A stretch of DNA of 64,000 nt from Chloroflexota bacterium (GTDB taxonomy: Bacteria > Chloroflexota > UBA11872 > UBA12225). The notes under the pieces were generated by a model. That model worked only from the letters and a program-made list of their open reading frames with translations. It made no database searches and was not told the DNA's origin. Below are positions 33,306 to 42,715 of this stretch, piece by piece. The translations under genes and the position numbers were made by a program. Every line of letters begins with the position of its first letter. The stretch's first letter is position 1. The DNA lies in assembly GCA_030447525.1 (NCBI GenBank), contig JAUJOR010000016.1:1-64000 (forward strand), written 5' to 3'.

Positions 33306-33660
33306 CGTTACCCCTCTCGATCAATCAATCGGCTGCTATGGCGCCATCGCCCCTTTGAGGCTCTGGCGCCATGCGTCACGGGACAGGAGCACGCCCTGTG
33401 CCATGGTCGCGCAGGGCCCCCTGTCACGCCAGCCCCCGTTTTCGCGTTCAACACCGTAAGGCCGACCTATCGCGTCAAGTACCCAGGGCCTGCCGGCACG
33501 CCACCGAGGGCCTTCTTGCCAGGAGTCCCCCCGGAGGCATGTTGAGCGGCGCGAAGGAGCCTGCCCTGAGCGGAGCGAAGGGGTGACTGAGGGCGCCTGA
33601 CTGCCACCTGGAGCAGCCGCTGATGCGAAGACCCTGCGGCTCCAGCGCTGCCCTTCACCA
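33306..33660. other. Intergenic region with REP-like repeat units
   Basis: About 355 bases between the divergent DksA-like and lepB genes. It contains two tggcgccat palindromic cores near 33340 and 33365, and two related 17-mers: ttgagcggcgcgaagga (33542-33558) and ctgagcggagcgaaggg (33566-33582). Similar units occur at 40.1 kb. I see no gene. Confidence 0.5.
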
Positions 33661-34245
33661 GTGGGGCGAGATCTCGCTGCTATAGTTTCTGGGGGAGGGA
33701 TCGTCATCAAGACCGCGCTCCGGGACGTCCTCGAGACGGCCCTGCTGACCCTGGTGATCTTTCTCGGCGTGCGCCTCGGCGTGCAGAACTTCCGGGTCGA
33801 GGGCTTGAGCATGCAGCCGACGCTGCAGAGTAACCAGTACCTCCTGGTGAACAAGGCGGCTTACATGTTCAGTGAGCCGCAGCGGGGCGACATCGTGGTC
33901 TTCCGTCTGCCCCAGGATCCCCGTCGTGACTTGATCAAGCGTATCGTCGCTCTGCCGGGGGAGGAAGTGGAAGTCCGCGGCGGGGTGGTCTATGTGGACG
34001 GCAAGCCCTTGGATGAGCCGTACATCCGGGATCGGCCCCAGTACCATTTCAACAAGAAAAAGGTTCCGGAGAACGAGTACTTCGTGCTCGGCGACAATCG
34101 CAACAACAGCTTCGACTCCCACGTGTGGGACTGGCTACCAAGGGACTACCTGATCGGCCGGGCCTGGGTCTCCTACTGGCCGGTGGAAACGTGGTCTGTG
34201 GTGCAACACAATAACGTCCACTTCACGACCGCCACGGCGAAGTGA
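33661..34245 (+). CDS. lepB: Signal peptidase I
   Basis: A 194-residue type I signal peptidase: N-terminal membrane helix (LETALLTLVIFLGVRLGV), catalytic Ser in VEGLSMQPTL, catalytic Lys in RDLIKRIVALPGE and the late box LGDNRNNSFDSH. The protein removes signal peptides at the membrane surface. The start is uncertain: GTG 33661 lacks a ribosome site, while gggggaggg lies at 33691 in front of ATC codons. The stop overlaps the next GTG (GTGA) of rsmG. Confidence 0.92.
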   Translation: MGRDLAAIVSGGGIVIKTALRDVLETALLTLVIFLGVRLGVQNFRVEGLSMQPTLQSNQYLLVNKAAYMFSEPQRGDIVVFRLPQDPRRDLIKRIVALPGEEVEVRGGVVYVDGKPLDEPYIRDRPQYHFNKKKVPENEYFVLGDNRNNSFDSHVWDWLPRDYLIGRAWVSYWPVETWSVVQHNNVHFTTATAK

Positions 34246-34994
34246 GCATGTCCGGTGATGAACCGGACCTAGCGCGCCTGGCAACCGCGCGCGCTCGCCT
34301 TGAAGCCGGGGCCACTGCCCTCGGTCTCTCTCTGGATGCAAGCCAGCTCGACCGCTTCGAGCGCTACGCGGCTTGCCTCCGCGAGGGCAAGCGCCGGCTG
34401 AGCTTGACGGCCCTGGTCGATCCCGTCGACGTGGCAGTCAAGCACTTTCTCGATTCCTTGAGCGTCTGTCGAGCCATTCCCCCTGGCGCCGCGCGCGTGG
34501 TCGACGTCGGCACCGGTGCCGGCTTCCCTGGCGTACCTCTCAAGCTGGCCCGCCCCGAGCTGGCGGTCGTCCTCCTGGAGGCAACGGGGAAAAAGGCAGC
34601 CTGGGTGGAGCAGTCTCTGCGAGAGCTGGGGGTGGAGGGGATCAGCGTCCTCACCGCCCGCGCCGAGGACCTGGCCCACCATCCGGCGCATCGTGCGGGC
34701 TATGACGTCGCCGTCGCCCGTGCCGTTGCCCCGCTCCCCATCTTGTGCGAGCTCTGCTGCCCATTTCTCAAGGCCGGCGGGACGTTCGTCGCCTTGAAGA
34801 GCGCCGCCGGGGCCGCCGTTGAGGTGCCTCAGGCCGCGCGGGCCCTCGAAGTCCTCGATGCGCGACTCAGGGCGGTCGATCCTGTGAACCTCCCCGACCT
34901 GCCCAATCGCGTCCTGGTGCTGATCGACCAGGTGCAAGCGGTGCCCCCTATGTACCCCCGGCGGGCCGGAGTTCCGGCGAAACGACCTTTGTAG
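34242..34994 (+). CDS. rsmG: 16S rRNA (guanine527-N7)-methyltransferase RsmG
   Basis: 250 residues. The SAM-binding motif VVDVGTGAGFPGVPLKLARP and the family block LTALVDPVDVAVKHFLDSL, plus the late VAVARAVAPLPILCELCCPF, identify RsmG (GidB). It methylates G527 of 16S rRNA. GTG 34242 overlaps the lepB stop; ATG 34248 is an alternative. Its own stop converges on glpK 30 bases away. Confidence 0.92.
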   Translation: MSMSGDEPDLARLATARARLEAGATALGLSLDASQLDRFERYAACLREGKRRLSLTALVDPVDVAVKHFLDSLSVCRAIPPGAARVVDVGTGAGFPGVPLKLARPELAVVLLEATGKKAAWVEQSLRELGVEGISVLTARAEDLAHHPAHRAGYDVAVARAVAPLPILCELCCPFLKAGGTFVALKSAAGAAVEVPQAARALEVLDARLRAVDPVNLPDLPNRVLVLIDQVQAVPPMYPRRAGVPAKRPL

Positions 34995-35024
34995 ACGGGA
35001 GAGCTCAGGACTCCATCATCCGCA

Positions 35025-36518
35025 CTATGGCCGGCAGCGCACGTGCTCCACAGCGCGCCGCCAGGCGGCCCGTCGCTCCTCTCGCTCGGCACGGCCCATC
35101 GTCGGTTGGAAACGATCCCCCGCGGCCCGCCCGGCGGCAACCTCCTGAGGGGAGGACCAGAATCCCACCCCCAGGCCGGCGAGATAGGCCGCGCCGAGGG
35201 CAGTGGTCTCCAGTTGGACCGGACGCACCACCGGGCAGCCGAGCAGGTCGGCCTGGAACTGCATCAGGAAGTCGTTTGCCGCTGCACCGCCGTCGACAGC
35301 TATCTGACCCAGGGGCGCCCCGGAGTCCCGTTCCATTGCCTCCACCACGTCTGCCACCTGATGGGCCACTCCTTCCAGGGCCGCCCGCACCAGGTGAGCC
35401 TTGGTTGCGCCCCGCGTCAGGCCAGAGATCACCCCCCTGGCATCCTGGTCCCAGTATGGCGCCCCCAGACCGGTAAAGGCGGGGACGAAAACGACGTCCG
35501 CCGAGTTGCGAACGGACATGGCCAAGGCCGCCGTCTCCGCGGCCGTGTCAATGAGCCCCAGCTCGTCTCGCAGCCACTGGACGACCGAACCCCCGGTGAA
35601 CACGCTCCCTTCCAGGGCGTACTGCAAGGGCGACGCCTCGCCGAGGCGCCAGGCGATGGTGCTCAGGAGCTGATTGCCTGACTCTACGCGTCGATCCCCG
35701 GTGTTGAGGAGCAGGAAGCAGCCGGTACCATAGGTGATCTTGGCGTCCCCCGGCGAAAGACAGCCCTGACCAAACAGGGCTGCCTGTTGGTCACCGGCCA
35801 CTCCGGCCACCGGCACGCCCGCCGGAAAGGGACCGGCCCCTGCTGACTCGCCAATCAAGGCGCAGGAGGGGCTGACCCGAGGGAGCATCCTCAGGGGGAC
35901 GTCTAGCACGCCGCAGAGCTCAGGGTCCCAGGTAGCTCCATCTATCTCCAGGAGGAGCGTGCGCGAGGCGTTGGAGACGTCTGTGGCGTGCGTCGCCCCG
36001 CCGGTCAGGTTCCACAAGACCCACGAATCGACCGTGCCGAAGATGGCCGCGCCGGCCTCTGCGCGCGCCCGCAGCCCCGGAATATGGTGGAGGAGCCATT
36101 CCACCTTGGTGCCGGAGAAGTAGGCGTCCAAGATCAGGCCGGTGCGCCTCAGGAACAGGCCCTCTTGTCCGGCGGCACGCAGCTCGTCGCAACGACGCGC
36201 CGTCCGCCGGCACTGCCAGACGATCGCCGGCCCGCACGGCTCACCGGTGTGCCGATCCCAGACGACGGTCGTCTCCCGTTGATTGGTCACCCCGATGGCC
36301 ACGAGACGATGGGAAGGTAAGGGCGCCAGGGCCTGTGCGGTGGCGTCCAGCACCGTCTGCCAGATCTGCAGGGGGTCGTGCTCTACCCAGCCGGGCCGGG
36401 GGTAGACCTGCTCCACGGCGGCGTAGCCCCGGGACCGGATGGTCCCCGCATGATCGACCGCCAGGACGGTCGTTCCGGTCGTCCCCTGATCGATGGCCAG
36501 GATCATCGGCACTGACAT
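35025..36518 (-). CDS. glpK: Glycerol kinase
   Basis: 497 residues from ATG 36518, with AAGGAG nine bases upstream. FGGY-fold: N-terminal MILAIDQGTTGTTVLAVD, then ATP-site motifs and PAFTGLGAPYWDQDARGVI, typical of GlpK. ALEGVAHQVADVVEAM and QFQADLLGCPVVRP follow. It phosphorylates glycerol to glycerol-3-phosphate. No glpF or glpD lies beside it. The terminator of the upstream FtsH-like gene separates the two transcripts. Confidence 0.93.
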   Translation of the reverse strand: MSVPMILAIDQGTTGTTVLAVDHAGTIRSRGYAAVEQVYPRPGWVEHDPLQIWQTVLDATAQALAPLPSHRLVAIGVTNQRETTVVWDRHTGEPCGPAIVWQCRRTARRCDELRAAGQEGLFLRRTGLILDAYFSGTKVEWLLHHIPGLRARAEAGAAIFGTVDSWVLWNLTGGATHATDVSNASRTLLLEIDGATWDPELCGVLDVPLRMLPRVSPSCALIGESAGAGPFPAGVPVAGVAGDQQAALFGQGCLSPGDAKITYGTGCFLLLNTGDRRVESGNQLLSTIAWRLGEASPLQYALEGSVFTGGSVVQWLRDELGLIDTAAETAALAMSVRNSADVVFVPAFTGLGAPYWDQDARGVISGLTRGATKAHLVRAALEGVAHQVADVVEAMERDSGAPLGQIAVDGGAAANDFLMQFQADLLGCPVVRPVQLETTALGAAYLAGLGVGFWSSPQEVAAGRAAGDRFQPTMGRAEREERRAAWRRAVEHVRCRP

Positions 36519-36588
36519 CGTAGGCGGGCTCCTTGTAGCCGGCCGGATGGCCGGCCGGCGCCCGGACGATGGTAGCGCGCGAGGACGC

Positions 36589-36629
36589 AAAAAGCGACGG
36601 CCCGCCCCCAAAGGGAGGCGGGCCGTCGC
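36589..36629 (-). terminator. Rho-independent terminator of the FtsH-like gene
   Basis: A perfect 13-bp GC-rich stem (36594-36606 with 36617-36629) and a 10-base loop, followed on the minus strand by a run of T (A5 on the plus strand, 36589-36593). It starts 21 bases past the stop. Confidence 0.85.
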
Positions 36630-36649
36630 TCGTGCGCCCTGAGTCGAGC

Positions 36650-39079
36650 CTAGGTGCGGGGGATGTCGCCGTCCGGGGCGCCAGATGGGATGGGGAGCTG
36701 CGCCAGCTCCACCGGCGGCGGGGCCAGCACGGCGTCCGCCGTGCGCGGCGGGAGCTTCCCGTTAAGGATGCGCCGCACGTCGTCCGCCTCCAGCTCGCCC
36801 TTTTCCGCCAGAGCCCGGGCCAGACGGTGCACTTCGGTCTCATTCTCCATCAGGAGTCGCTTGACCGCGTCATACTGCTCGCGTAAGAGGCTATCCACCT
36901 GCTGACGCAGGCGCTCGCTTTGCCGGCTCGGCCGGTGTGCCTCACGTCGATCCTCTACCGGCTCGACGTCGTTTCCACCCACCGCGTTCTCATCGAGCGT
37001 GCCCCCCACGCCGGTCGTCCCGGTAGTGCCATTGGCGTGAGACCTACCGTTCCAATGGCCGTCGTCCTCGTCTTCGTCGTTGACGAACAAGACGTCGGAC
37101 GGGTTCATGTAGTTAGCGACATAGCGGGCCAGATCGCGCGCCCGCTTCAGGTCGCTGGCGGACTTGTCCAGCACCGTCCCCAGGAACAGCTCCTCGGCCG
37201 CCCGGCTGGCGAGCTTGATCTGAATCTCGGCCAGCACCTCCTCGCGAGAGTACGTCTGTTGCTCGGTGAGGGGACGCAGCTCATTGAAGCTGCTCATCTC
37301 CACCGACGAGACGATCGAGACGCGCCCCACCTCACGCCGGCGCGCCAGCAGGGCCTCGGCAATTGCCTGCCCCGCTTCATCGTAGGCCAGCCGGCGGGTG
37401 TCCTCGCGGGCGGTGACGTCCTGGCTCTGACGCTCGCGCTCCTTCTCGTCGATGATGCGCTGGATGTCGTCGCCGATCAGCTCGCCCTCGGTGAGCAAGG
37501 CCTGGGCGACGGCGTGCACCGTCTCGGAATGCACCGAAAGGAGGGTCTTGACGCGCGTGAACTGCTCGTCCAGCAGCTCCTCCACCCGACGCTTTTCCGG
37601 GAGGCCCATCGGGCCCATGGCGTTACCCATGGCCAGGTAGGAGAAGAAGGAGCCGCCCATGCCGTAGATGCCGAGGTAGGCCATGGCCAGGCGGGTGGCC
37701 ACCTGCAAGTCGCTGGTCACGCCGTTGAGCTGCGTCCCCAGGAACAGCTCCTCGGCCGCCCGGCTGGCCAGGAACACCTGGATCTCGGCCAGGATCTCTT
37801 CCTTGGTCTGGGTATAGCGTTCCTCCACCGGCTTGGGAGCTACCATCCCCAGGGCGCCGCCCTGGCGGATGATAGTGGCCTTGGCGATGCGCAGGGCGTC
37901 CTTCTGGAGCATCGCCGTAGCAAAGGCGTGCCCCGCCTCGTGGTAGGCCAGCCGGCGCTTCTCCTCCAGTTTCATGCCCCGGATAGGCTGCTTGATGCCG
38001 AACTCGTGCGCCTCGCGTGCCTCGCTGAAGTCCTTGTAGGTAATGGCGTCGTGCCCGCTGAAGTGGGCCACCACCGTCGCTTCGTTGATGACGTACTTGA
38101 TCTCTACCGGGGTGTAGCCAATGGTGTCCCCGGACATCCGGTCAAGGGGCATGTCCTCGTGGCGCACCTTGGAGAGGTAGTACTCGATGATGTCCTTGCG
38201 CCCCTCTTCGTCCGGCTTATCGATCGTCAGCTTACGATCGAAGCGCCCGGCACGCAATAAGGCAGCATCAAGCACCTCCACGATGTTCGTCGCGGCCATG
38301 GTGACCACGTTCGGCCGTACTACCGGCTTGCGACGCAGGCCCAACCGACGCAGCAAGCGGTTCCGCCAGCTTTCGCCGATCCGTGGCGGGTCCATCTCCA
38401 TCAGCAGCTGGTTGAGGGCCCCGCCCCCGCCCCCGAACATGCCGCCCAAGCCCATCCCACCGCCCATCGCGGACGTACGCGCCCCGCCGATGGAGTCGAT
38501 CTCGTCGATGAACAAGATGCAGGCGCCGTGCTTTTCGGCCAGCTTGCGCGCCCTACGGTACAAACGCCAGACGGTCATCACGTCCATGCCGATGAACATG
38601 GCGCGGAAGGAAGAGGCAGAGCTGTAGCCAAAAGGGACGCCGGCCTCGGTGGCGATGGCCTGCGCCAGGTAGCTCTTCCCGGTGCCGGGAGGACCTACCA
38701 GCAAGAGGCCCTTGGATACCTCGCCACCCATGCGCTTGAACTCTTTGACGCCCCGGAGGAGCGTCACCCAACGGGTGGCCACCTCCAGCACATCCTTCTG
38801 GCCCTTGTAGTCCTTAAAGGTAATACCGGTCTCCCCCGGCATTACCCAGTAGGTACGTCCTCGGCTGAGGAAATAAAAGAGCGCGCCAAACTGCACCACC
38901 ATGAACAGCACGGCGAAGAGCAGCTGGAAGAGCAGGGAGATGCCGAACAAGAGGTACGGCATCAGGCTCTCGGCGTTCGGCAGGAACCAGAAGACGAACG
39001 CGCCGAGGATGATCAGCCACAGGAGCAGGCCGCGCCAGTGACGCCCAATGAACCCGGCGAACTTCTCTATCACAACCAT
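36650..39079 (-). CDS. ftsH: FtsH-like AAA protease with tandem M41 peptidase regions
   Basis: 809 residues from ATG 39079. Two N-terminal helices (about 19-33 and 42-71) are joined by a very short loop, so the usual external FtsH domain is missing. The AAA module has Walker A GPPGTGKS (129-136), Walker B ILFIDEID, a Gly-rich stretch (MGGGMGLGGMFGGGGG) and the arginine-finger RAGRFDR. A first M41 region has the zinc motif YHEAGHAF (HEAGH 380-384) and the distal Asp in SDLQVATRLA. A second M41-like copy starts near 565, but its motif reads YDEAGQAI (DEAGQ 567-571), so both His ligands are lost. The repeats share 36 identical bases (37175-37210 and 37733-37768). An acidic low-complexity linker and a third helical repeat end the protein. 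Confidence 0.9.
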   Translation of the reverse strand: MVVIEKFAGFIGRHWRGLLLWLIILGAFVFWFLPNAESLMPYLLFGISLLFQLLFAVLFMVVQFGALFYFLSRGRTYWVMPGETGITFKDYKGQKDVLEVATRWVTLLRGVKEFKRMGGEVSKGLLLVGPPGTGKSYLAQAIATEAGVPFGYSSASSFRAMFIGMDVMTVWRLYRRARKLAEKHGACILFIDEIDSIGGARTSAMGGGMGLGGMFGGGGGALNQLLMEMDPPRIGESWRNRLLRRLGLRRKPVVRPNVVTMAATNIVEVLDAALLRAGRFDRKLTIDKPDEEGRKDIIEYYLSKVRHEDMPLDRMSGDTIGYTPVEIKYVINEATVVAHFSGHDAITYKDFSEAREAHEFGIKQPIRGMKLEEKRRLAYHEAGHAFATAMLQKDALRIAKATIIRQGGALGMVAPKPVEERYTQTKEEILAEIQVFLASRAAEELFLGTQLNGVTSDLQVATRLAMAYLGIYGMGGSFFSYLAMGNAMGPMGLPEKRRVEELLDEQFTRVKTLLSVHSETVHAVAQALLTEGELIGDDIQRIIDEKERERQSQDVTAREDTRRLAYDEAGQAIAEALLARRREVGRVSIVSSVEMSSFNELRPLTEQQTYSREEVLAEIQIKLASRAAEELFLGTVLDKSASDLKRARDLARYVANYMNPSDVLFVNDEDEDDGHWNGRSHANGTTGTTGVGGTLDENAVGGNDVEPVEDRREAHRPSRQSERLRQQVDSLLREQYDAVKRLLMENETEVHRLARALAEKGELEADDVRRILNGKLPPRTADAVLAPPPVELAQLPIPSGAPDGDIPRT

Positions 39080-39377
39080 GCCGTGTGGCCCCTCGTGTTG
39101 TTGGTTGGCGCCTTGCAGCGCCGGCGCATCCCCCCGAGCGGGGGACATTCACAGGGCTCGGGCAACGCGGCGTCCGCCCCGTCAAGCAGCCTGCGGCAGA
39201 TGCCGAGCATAGCGCCAGTATATCCTGACCTCTCCTGGATTTCGTTCAGAATCCTCTTAACTGATCACCGGAACGTCGGCGCCAGCATGCTCTCTCGCCC
39301 GCCGCCGCGCGTTGCCCGCCCGCGGGCGGCCGGGAAACGGTACGGGGACGTGACGCCTGGCGAGAGCGCAGTCGTGA

Positions 39378-39980
39378 CTAGCTTCCCGCGCTGGACCAGT
39401 CTTGCACTCGCGTCGCCGGCGCGAGCTTGCCGCCCGCCTGCACGTCGTACAGGTTGCCCCCGGGCCCACCGATGCGCACTTGGCGCCCAGGAGGCACGTT
39501 GTACACCCCACCGGGATCGGCATCGATCCCCATCACGGCCACGCCTCGGGCGTCGTAGTAGACGCCGTGTGCGTCAACCGTGTCCCGGGGCGGAGGCTCC
39601 TGTGATGGTGGCAGGGGCGTCCTAGCGCCGGCAGAAGTGTCCCCGGCGGCCTTTGACGGACCGGCGGGGGAGTCACGTCCCGAGCCGCCCACTTGCGCCG
39701 CGGACGCTCGCCCCGCGCTCCCGCCGGCCTCCCCCATGGAACCTACAGGGCGGGACGCCCTCAGGGCCGACGGGGGGGGGCGCTGCACGGCCGCCACCGG
39801 GGGGACGCTCACCGCGGGCGGCAGATCCCCCGGCGGTCGCACGCTGGCCGGCCACTGCCAGCCCAGGCCGCGCACAAACAGAAGGACGTACATTCCCAGG
39901 GTAAGCGCGGCCAGCGCAGCCAGGCGGAAGCGGTCGGCCCCGGTGCTACGGGAGATAGAAGCGACCCTGCGCGCGCCCAC
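39378..39980 (-). CDS. Single-pass membrane protein with proline-rich linker, unknown function
   Basis: 200 residues from GTG 39980, which has GAGG seven bases upstream. One N-terminal helix (RLAALAALTLGMYVLLFV), then about 100 residues rich in P, A, S and G, then a conserved-looking C-terminal stretch of about 60 residues with YYDARGVAVMGIDADPGG and GGPGGNLYDVQAGG. A longer start at 40019 is possible. A plus-strand open frame overlaps it but has no membrane-like or domain-like features. I recognise no family. Confidence 0.55.
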   Translation of the reverse strand: MGARRVASISRSTGADRFRLAALAALTLGMYVLLFVRGLGWQWPASVRPPGDLPPAVSVPPVAAVQRPPPSALRASRPVGSMGEAGGSAGRASAAQVGGSGRDSPAGPSKAAGDTSAGARTPLPPSQEPPPRDTVDAHGVYYDARGVAVMGIDADPGGVYNVPPGRQVRIGGPGGNLYDVQAGGKLAPATRVQDWSSAGS

Positions 39981-40096
39981 GCTAGTGCCTCGCCAACGAG
40001 ATTTCGCTCCTCCTGCCAACCGGGTACCTCGCCCGCAGAGTCACCGTGATTAGATACCAATGGGTCAGTTGACATACCCATCGCCGCTGCCGGGTC

Positions 40097-40148
40097 ATCC
40101 CTTCGCCCGGCTCAGGGCCAGCGCTGACCCTCGAGCGGAGCGAAGGAT
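40097..40148. repeat. REP-like imperfect inverted repeat
   Basis: atcccttcgcccggctcaggg (split 40097-40117) pairs imperfectly with ccctcgagcggagcgaaggat (40128-40148). The unit gagcggagcgaagg also occurs at 33.57 kb. Confidence 0.6.
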
Positions 40149-40195
40149 CCGTCTCCTCTGGAGCAGGAACCGTCACGCTCGTGGCAAGGGTGCCA

Positions 40196-40828
40196 CTAGT
40201 CTGGGAAGACCTCCGGCCCCTTGTCCTTGTTCGCGGCGATGAAGCGCCGGATGAAGGGCTCGTCCACGCTATCGAGGTACGCCAGCTTGCCCCAGGCGGT
40301 CAGGGCGATGGGTCGGTTAATGCCCCGGTAGGGGGCCAGGATCACCTTTTTCGGGTAGCTCCGCACGATCGCCTCAAGGGCGGAGACCATTTCCGGGCAA
40401 CCGTCCGGGCAGTCGTACTGGATCAGGATCTCCCCATGCTCGAGGTTGTGCACCTGCACCTCATCGGGGATTTGCTGCGCTGCGACTCCCGGCGGGGCGA
40501 CGGCGTCTGCGTAGTGCCAGCCAGACGTGGGTGGGGTGCTGTTATAGGGCTGGTGGGTCTGGCCGCGGGCAATGTGGACACGCCCTTGGATGGGGAAGGT
40601 CTGCACCTGTGGCCCGGGCTCGGGACGGGTCAGCCAGTACACCAGCAGACCGAGGGCCAGGACGCCGGCCCCGATCCCTGCCCCCCACATCAGCCGGACG
40701 CGGCGGCGCCGGGCCGCTTCTTCCCGGCGGCGTGCTTCCAGCTGTGCCTCCAGCTGCTGGCGGCGTTGCTCGCGGCGGGAAGGCGCCACTCCGTTCACTG
40801 ACCTTGGGCGTGTCCGCGTCTCGCTCAT
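40196..40828 (-). CDS. DUF3105 family membrane-anchored protein
   Basis: 210 residues. A basic N-terminal coiled region (RREQRRQQLEAQLEARRREE), one helix (LMWGAGIGAGVLALGLLVYWL, about 46-66, shown in part), then an extracellular DUF3105 domain with the hallmark YNSTPPTSGWHY and VHNLEHGEILIQY. Two cysteines (DCPDGCP) may pair. The family is of unknown function and typical of Actinobacteria and Chloroflexota. Its ATG overlaps the upstream DUF721 stop (ATGA), so the two are coupled. Confidence 0.85.
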   Translation of the reverse strand: MSETRTRPRSVNGVAPSRREQRRQQLEAQLEARRREEAARRRRVRLMWGAGIGAGVLALGLLVYWLTRPEPGPQVQTFPIQGRVHIARGQTHQPYNSTPPTSGWHYADAVAPPGVAAQQIPDEVQVHNLEHGEILIQYDCPDGCPEMVSALEAIVRSYPKKVILAPYRGINRPIALTAWGKLAYLDSVDEPFIRRFIAANKDKGPEVFPD

Positions 40829-41118
40829 GCCACTGCTACCACTCGCTCCACGGCGGCTTCACCCAGCACCGCGTTCAATGCCCGGACGATCTCAGGATTG
40901 CAGCGCTCCAGTAGGGCGGCCAGGCGAGAGTCCGGTACGCGCACTGTCAGCACGCCCCCCTGTAGGTCGAGCGCCCGGGATGCGGATGCCAGCTCCGGCG
41001 AGCTTTGCCCGGCGGCAGCCGGCCAGGCGCGAAGCGCCCGCATCGTGCGCAAGCGGTGCAGCAGACCCATCCCCTCCAGCGTCTGGGGCATGATCTCACC
41101 TAAACGCCGAAACGACAT
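40825..41118 (-). CDS. DUF721 (DciA-like) protein
   Basis: 97 residues. The N-terminal helix and RAWPAAAGQ, then TVRVPDSRLAALLERCNPEIVRALN, match DUF721. Its members beside recF or dnaA are related to DciA, the loader of the replicative helicase. The position directly downstream of recF supports a replication role. The start follows homologues that begin with a short basic helix. It is coupled by overlap to the DUF3105 gene. Confidence 0.85.
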   Translation of the reverse strand: MSFRRLGEIMPQTLEGMGLLHRLRTMRALRAWPAAAGQSSPELASASRALDLQGGVLTVRVPDSRLAALLERCNPEIVRALNAVLGEAAVERVVAVA

Positions 41119-41308
41119 CCTGCTCTTACTCCCATACTACCAGCCTCGCCCTCGCAAGGATCGCTCCGGCACCGCGGTGTAATCTGGTGGCTTTTCTCAG
41201 GAACCGGTCTGACGCGCACCTCAGCGCGTGTCATCCGGATTCCCCGCAGACCCCAGACGGCCGACCGAGCCCTGCACCAGGGACCTGGCCAGGCGATCTG
41301 ACCAGACG

Positions 41309-42616
41309 TTAGCGTCTGACCCCCAGACCGTCTCGCGTTACCGCCCCGGCCTCCACTCCATAGACGTCCGCGCGCCCCAAAAAGTCCTCGGCAAAGAACG
41401 TCAGGTCGGTAGCCGTCAGCAGCACCTGCTGCTGCTCGAGCACTACCTCTTGCAGGAAGCGCCGCCGGCGAGGGTCGAGCTCAGACATGACGTCGTCGAG
41501 CAGGAGGACGGGACGCTCAGTGGTAGAGCGTTGCATCAGCTCCACCTCGGCCAGTTTCAGGCACAGGGCCGCCGCCCGCTGCTGGCCGCGGGAGCCGTAG
41601 ACGCGTAGATCTACATTTCCGGCGAAGAAGCCGGCGTCGTCACGGTGCGGCCCTACGAGCGTTACCGCCTGTTGTCGCTCCCGAGCCCGTCCGGCGGCAA
41701 GCTGCGCCGTGAATCGCTCCCGCAGCTCCACCACGGCCGCGCCGGGAGGTCCCTGAAGGGCCGTCCCATCGACCGTCGTCCGCTGGGACGGGCGGTAGGC
41801 TTCCGGATCCCATAGCGCCTCCGACGGCCGGCCTTCTAATGGAACGGTGCAGCGGTACTCAGCGCGAAGATCACCCCCATCGCTCGCCAGCCGGGGGTAG
41901 ATCTCAGCCATGGCCTCGTTTAGCCGGTGCATTGCCCGTAGGCGAGCCATGATCATGGTCGTGCCCAGCTCCACCAGCTGCACGTCCCAGTACTCGAACT
42001 GATCCGGGCGCACGGCGCGCTCCCGCCCCTCGCGCAAGAGGGCGTTTCGCTGCTGTAATACCCGCTCGTAACGCCTTGCCGTGCGCGAGTAGACGTGGTC
42101 GATTTGACAGAGGGTGATGTCCAGGTACCGCCGGCGTAAGGCCGCCGGCCCGGCGATCAGCTCCACGTCCTCAGGGGAGAACAGCACGACGTTGAGCTGG
42201 CCCAGCAGCTCCAGCGGCTGCCGCTGCTGTCCGTTGATGCGCACCCGTCGCCGCACCGATGTGGCCGGTGTTTGCAGCAGCCCTCCAGGTGGGCGCGGCG
42301 ACAGATCTCCTGCAGCCGGGGCCGGCGCCAGGGGGCTCTCAGCTAAGATGACCTCCAGCTTCGTCGGCGAGGGCAGACGATCCACCTCAGCCGCCACGCG
42401 AGCGAACACCGGGCCGCCGGCGACGTGCCAGTTGACCATCTCCCGCTCGGCCGCCGTGCGATAAGACCTGGTGGTCGCCAGGACGTATAGCGCCTCGATC
42501 AGGTTGGACTTGCCCTGGCCGTTGTCCCCCCAGAAGATGCTCAAGTGCGGCGAAAGGGCGAGATCGAGCCGGACGTAGTTGCGAAAGTTCGTTAGCGTCA
42601 GGTGGCGACAATACAT
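41309..42616 (-). CDS. recF: DNA replication and repair protein RecF
   Basis: A 435-residue SMC-like ATPase. LTLTNFRNYVRLDL and FWGDNGQGKSNLIEALY give the N-terminus and Walker A. VTLVGPHRDD and the late RPVLLLDDVMSELDPRRR (Walker B/signature) complete the family. RecF loads RecA at gaps with RecO and RecR. It is longer than the usual 360 residues because of low-complexity insertions near residues 90-120. DUF721 follows on the same strand after 190 bases. Confidence 0.94.
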   Translation of the reverse strand: MYCRHLTLTNFRNYVRLDLALSPHLSIFWGDNGQGKSNLIEALYVLATTRSYRTAAEREMVNWHVAGGPVFARVAAEVDRLPSPTKLEVILAESPLAPAPAAGDLSPRPPGGLLQTPATSVRRRVRINGQQRQPLELLGQLNVVLFSPEDVELIAGPAALRRRYLDITLCQIDHVYSRTARRYERVLQQRNALLREGRERAVRPDQFEYWDVQLVELGTTMIMARLRAMHRLNEAMAEIYPRLASDGGDLRAEYRCTVPLEGRPSEALWDPEAYRPSQRTTVDGTALQGPPGAAVVELRERFTAQLAAGRARERQQAVTLVGPHRDDAGFFAGNVDLRVYGSRGQQRAAALCLKLAEVELMQRSTTERPVLLLDDVMSELDPRRRRFLQEVVLEQQQVLLTATDLTFFAEDFLGRADVYGVEAGAVTRDGLGVRR

Positions 42617-42715
42617 CCAGAGTTCGTCCCAGATCTCAAGTCAGACGCCTCACGTCCCTGGCTGTCGACCGGGGCTTGCTGTCGCGACGATCGACTAGAG
42701 ACCGGAGCGCTCGAT

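Noticed and set aside
36920-38260. 446-codon plus-strand open frame opposite the FtsH-like gene
   Set aside because: It has no domain or membrane features, is rich in G, V, L and H typical of antisense reading, and the minus frame is a clear AAA protease.
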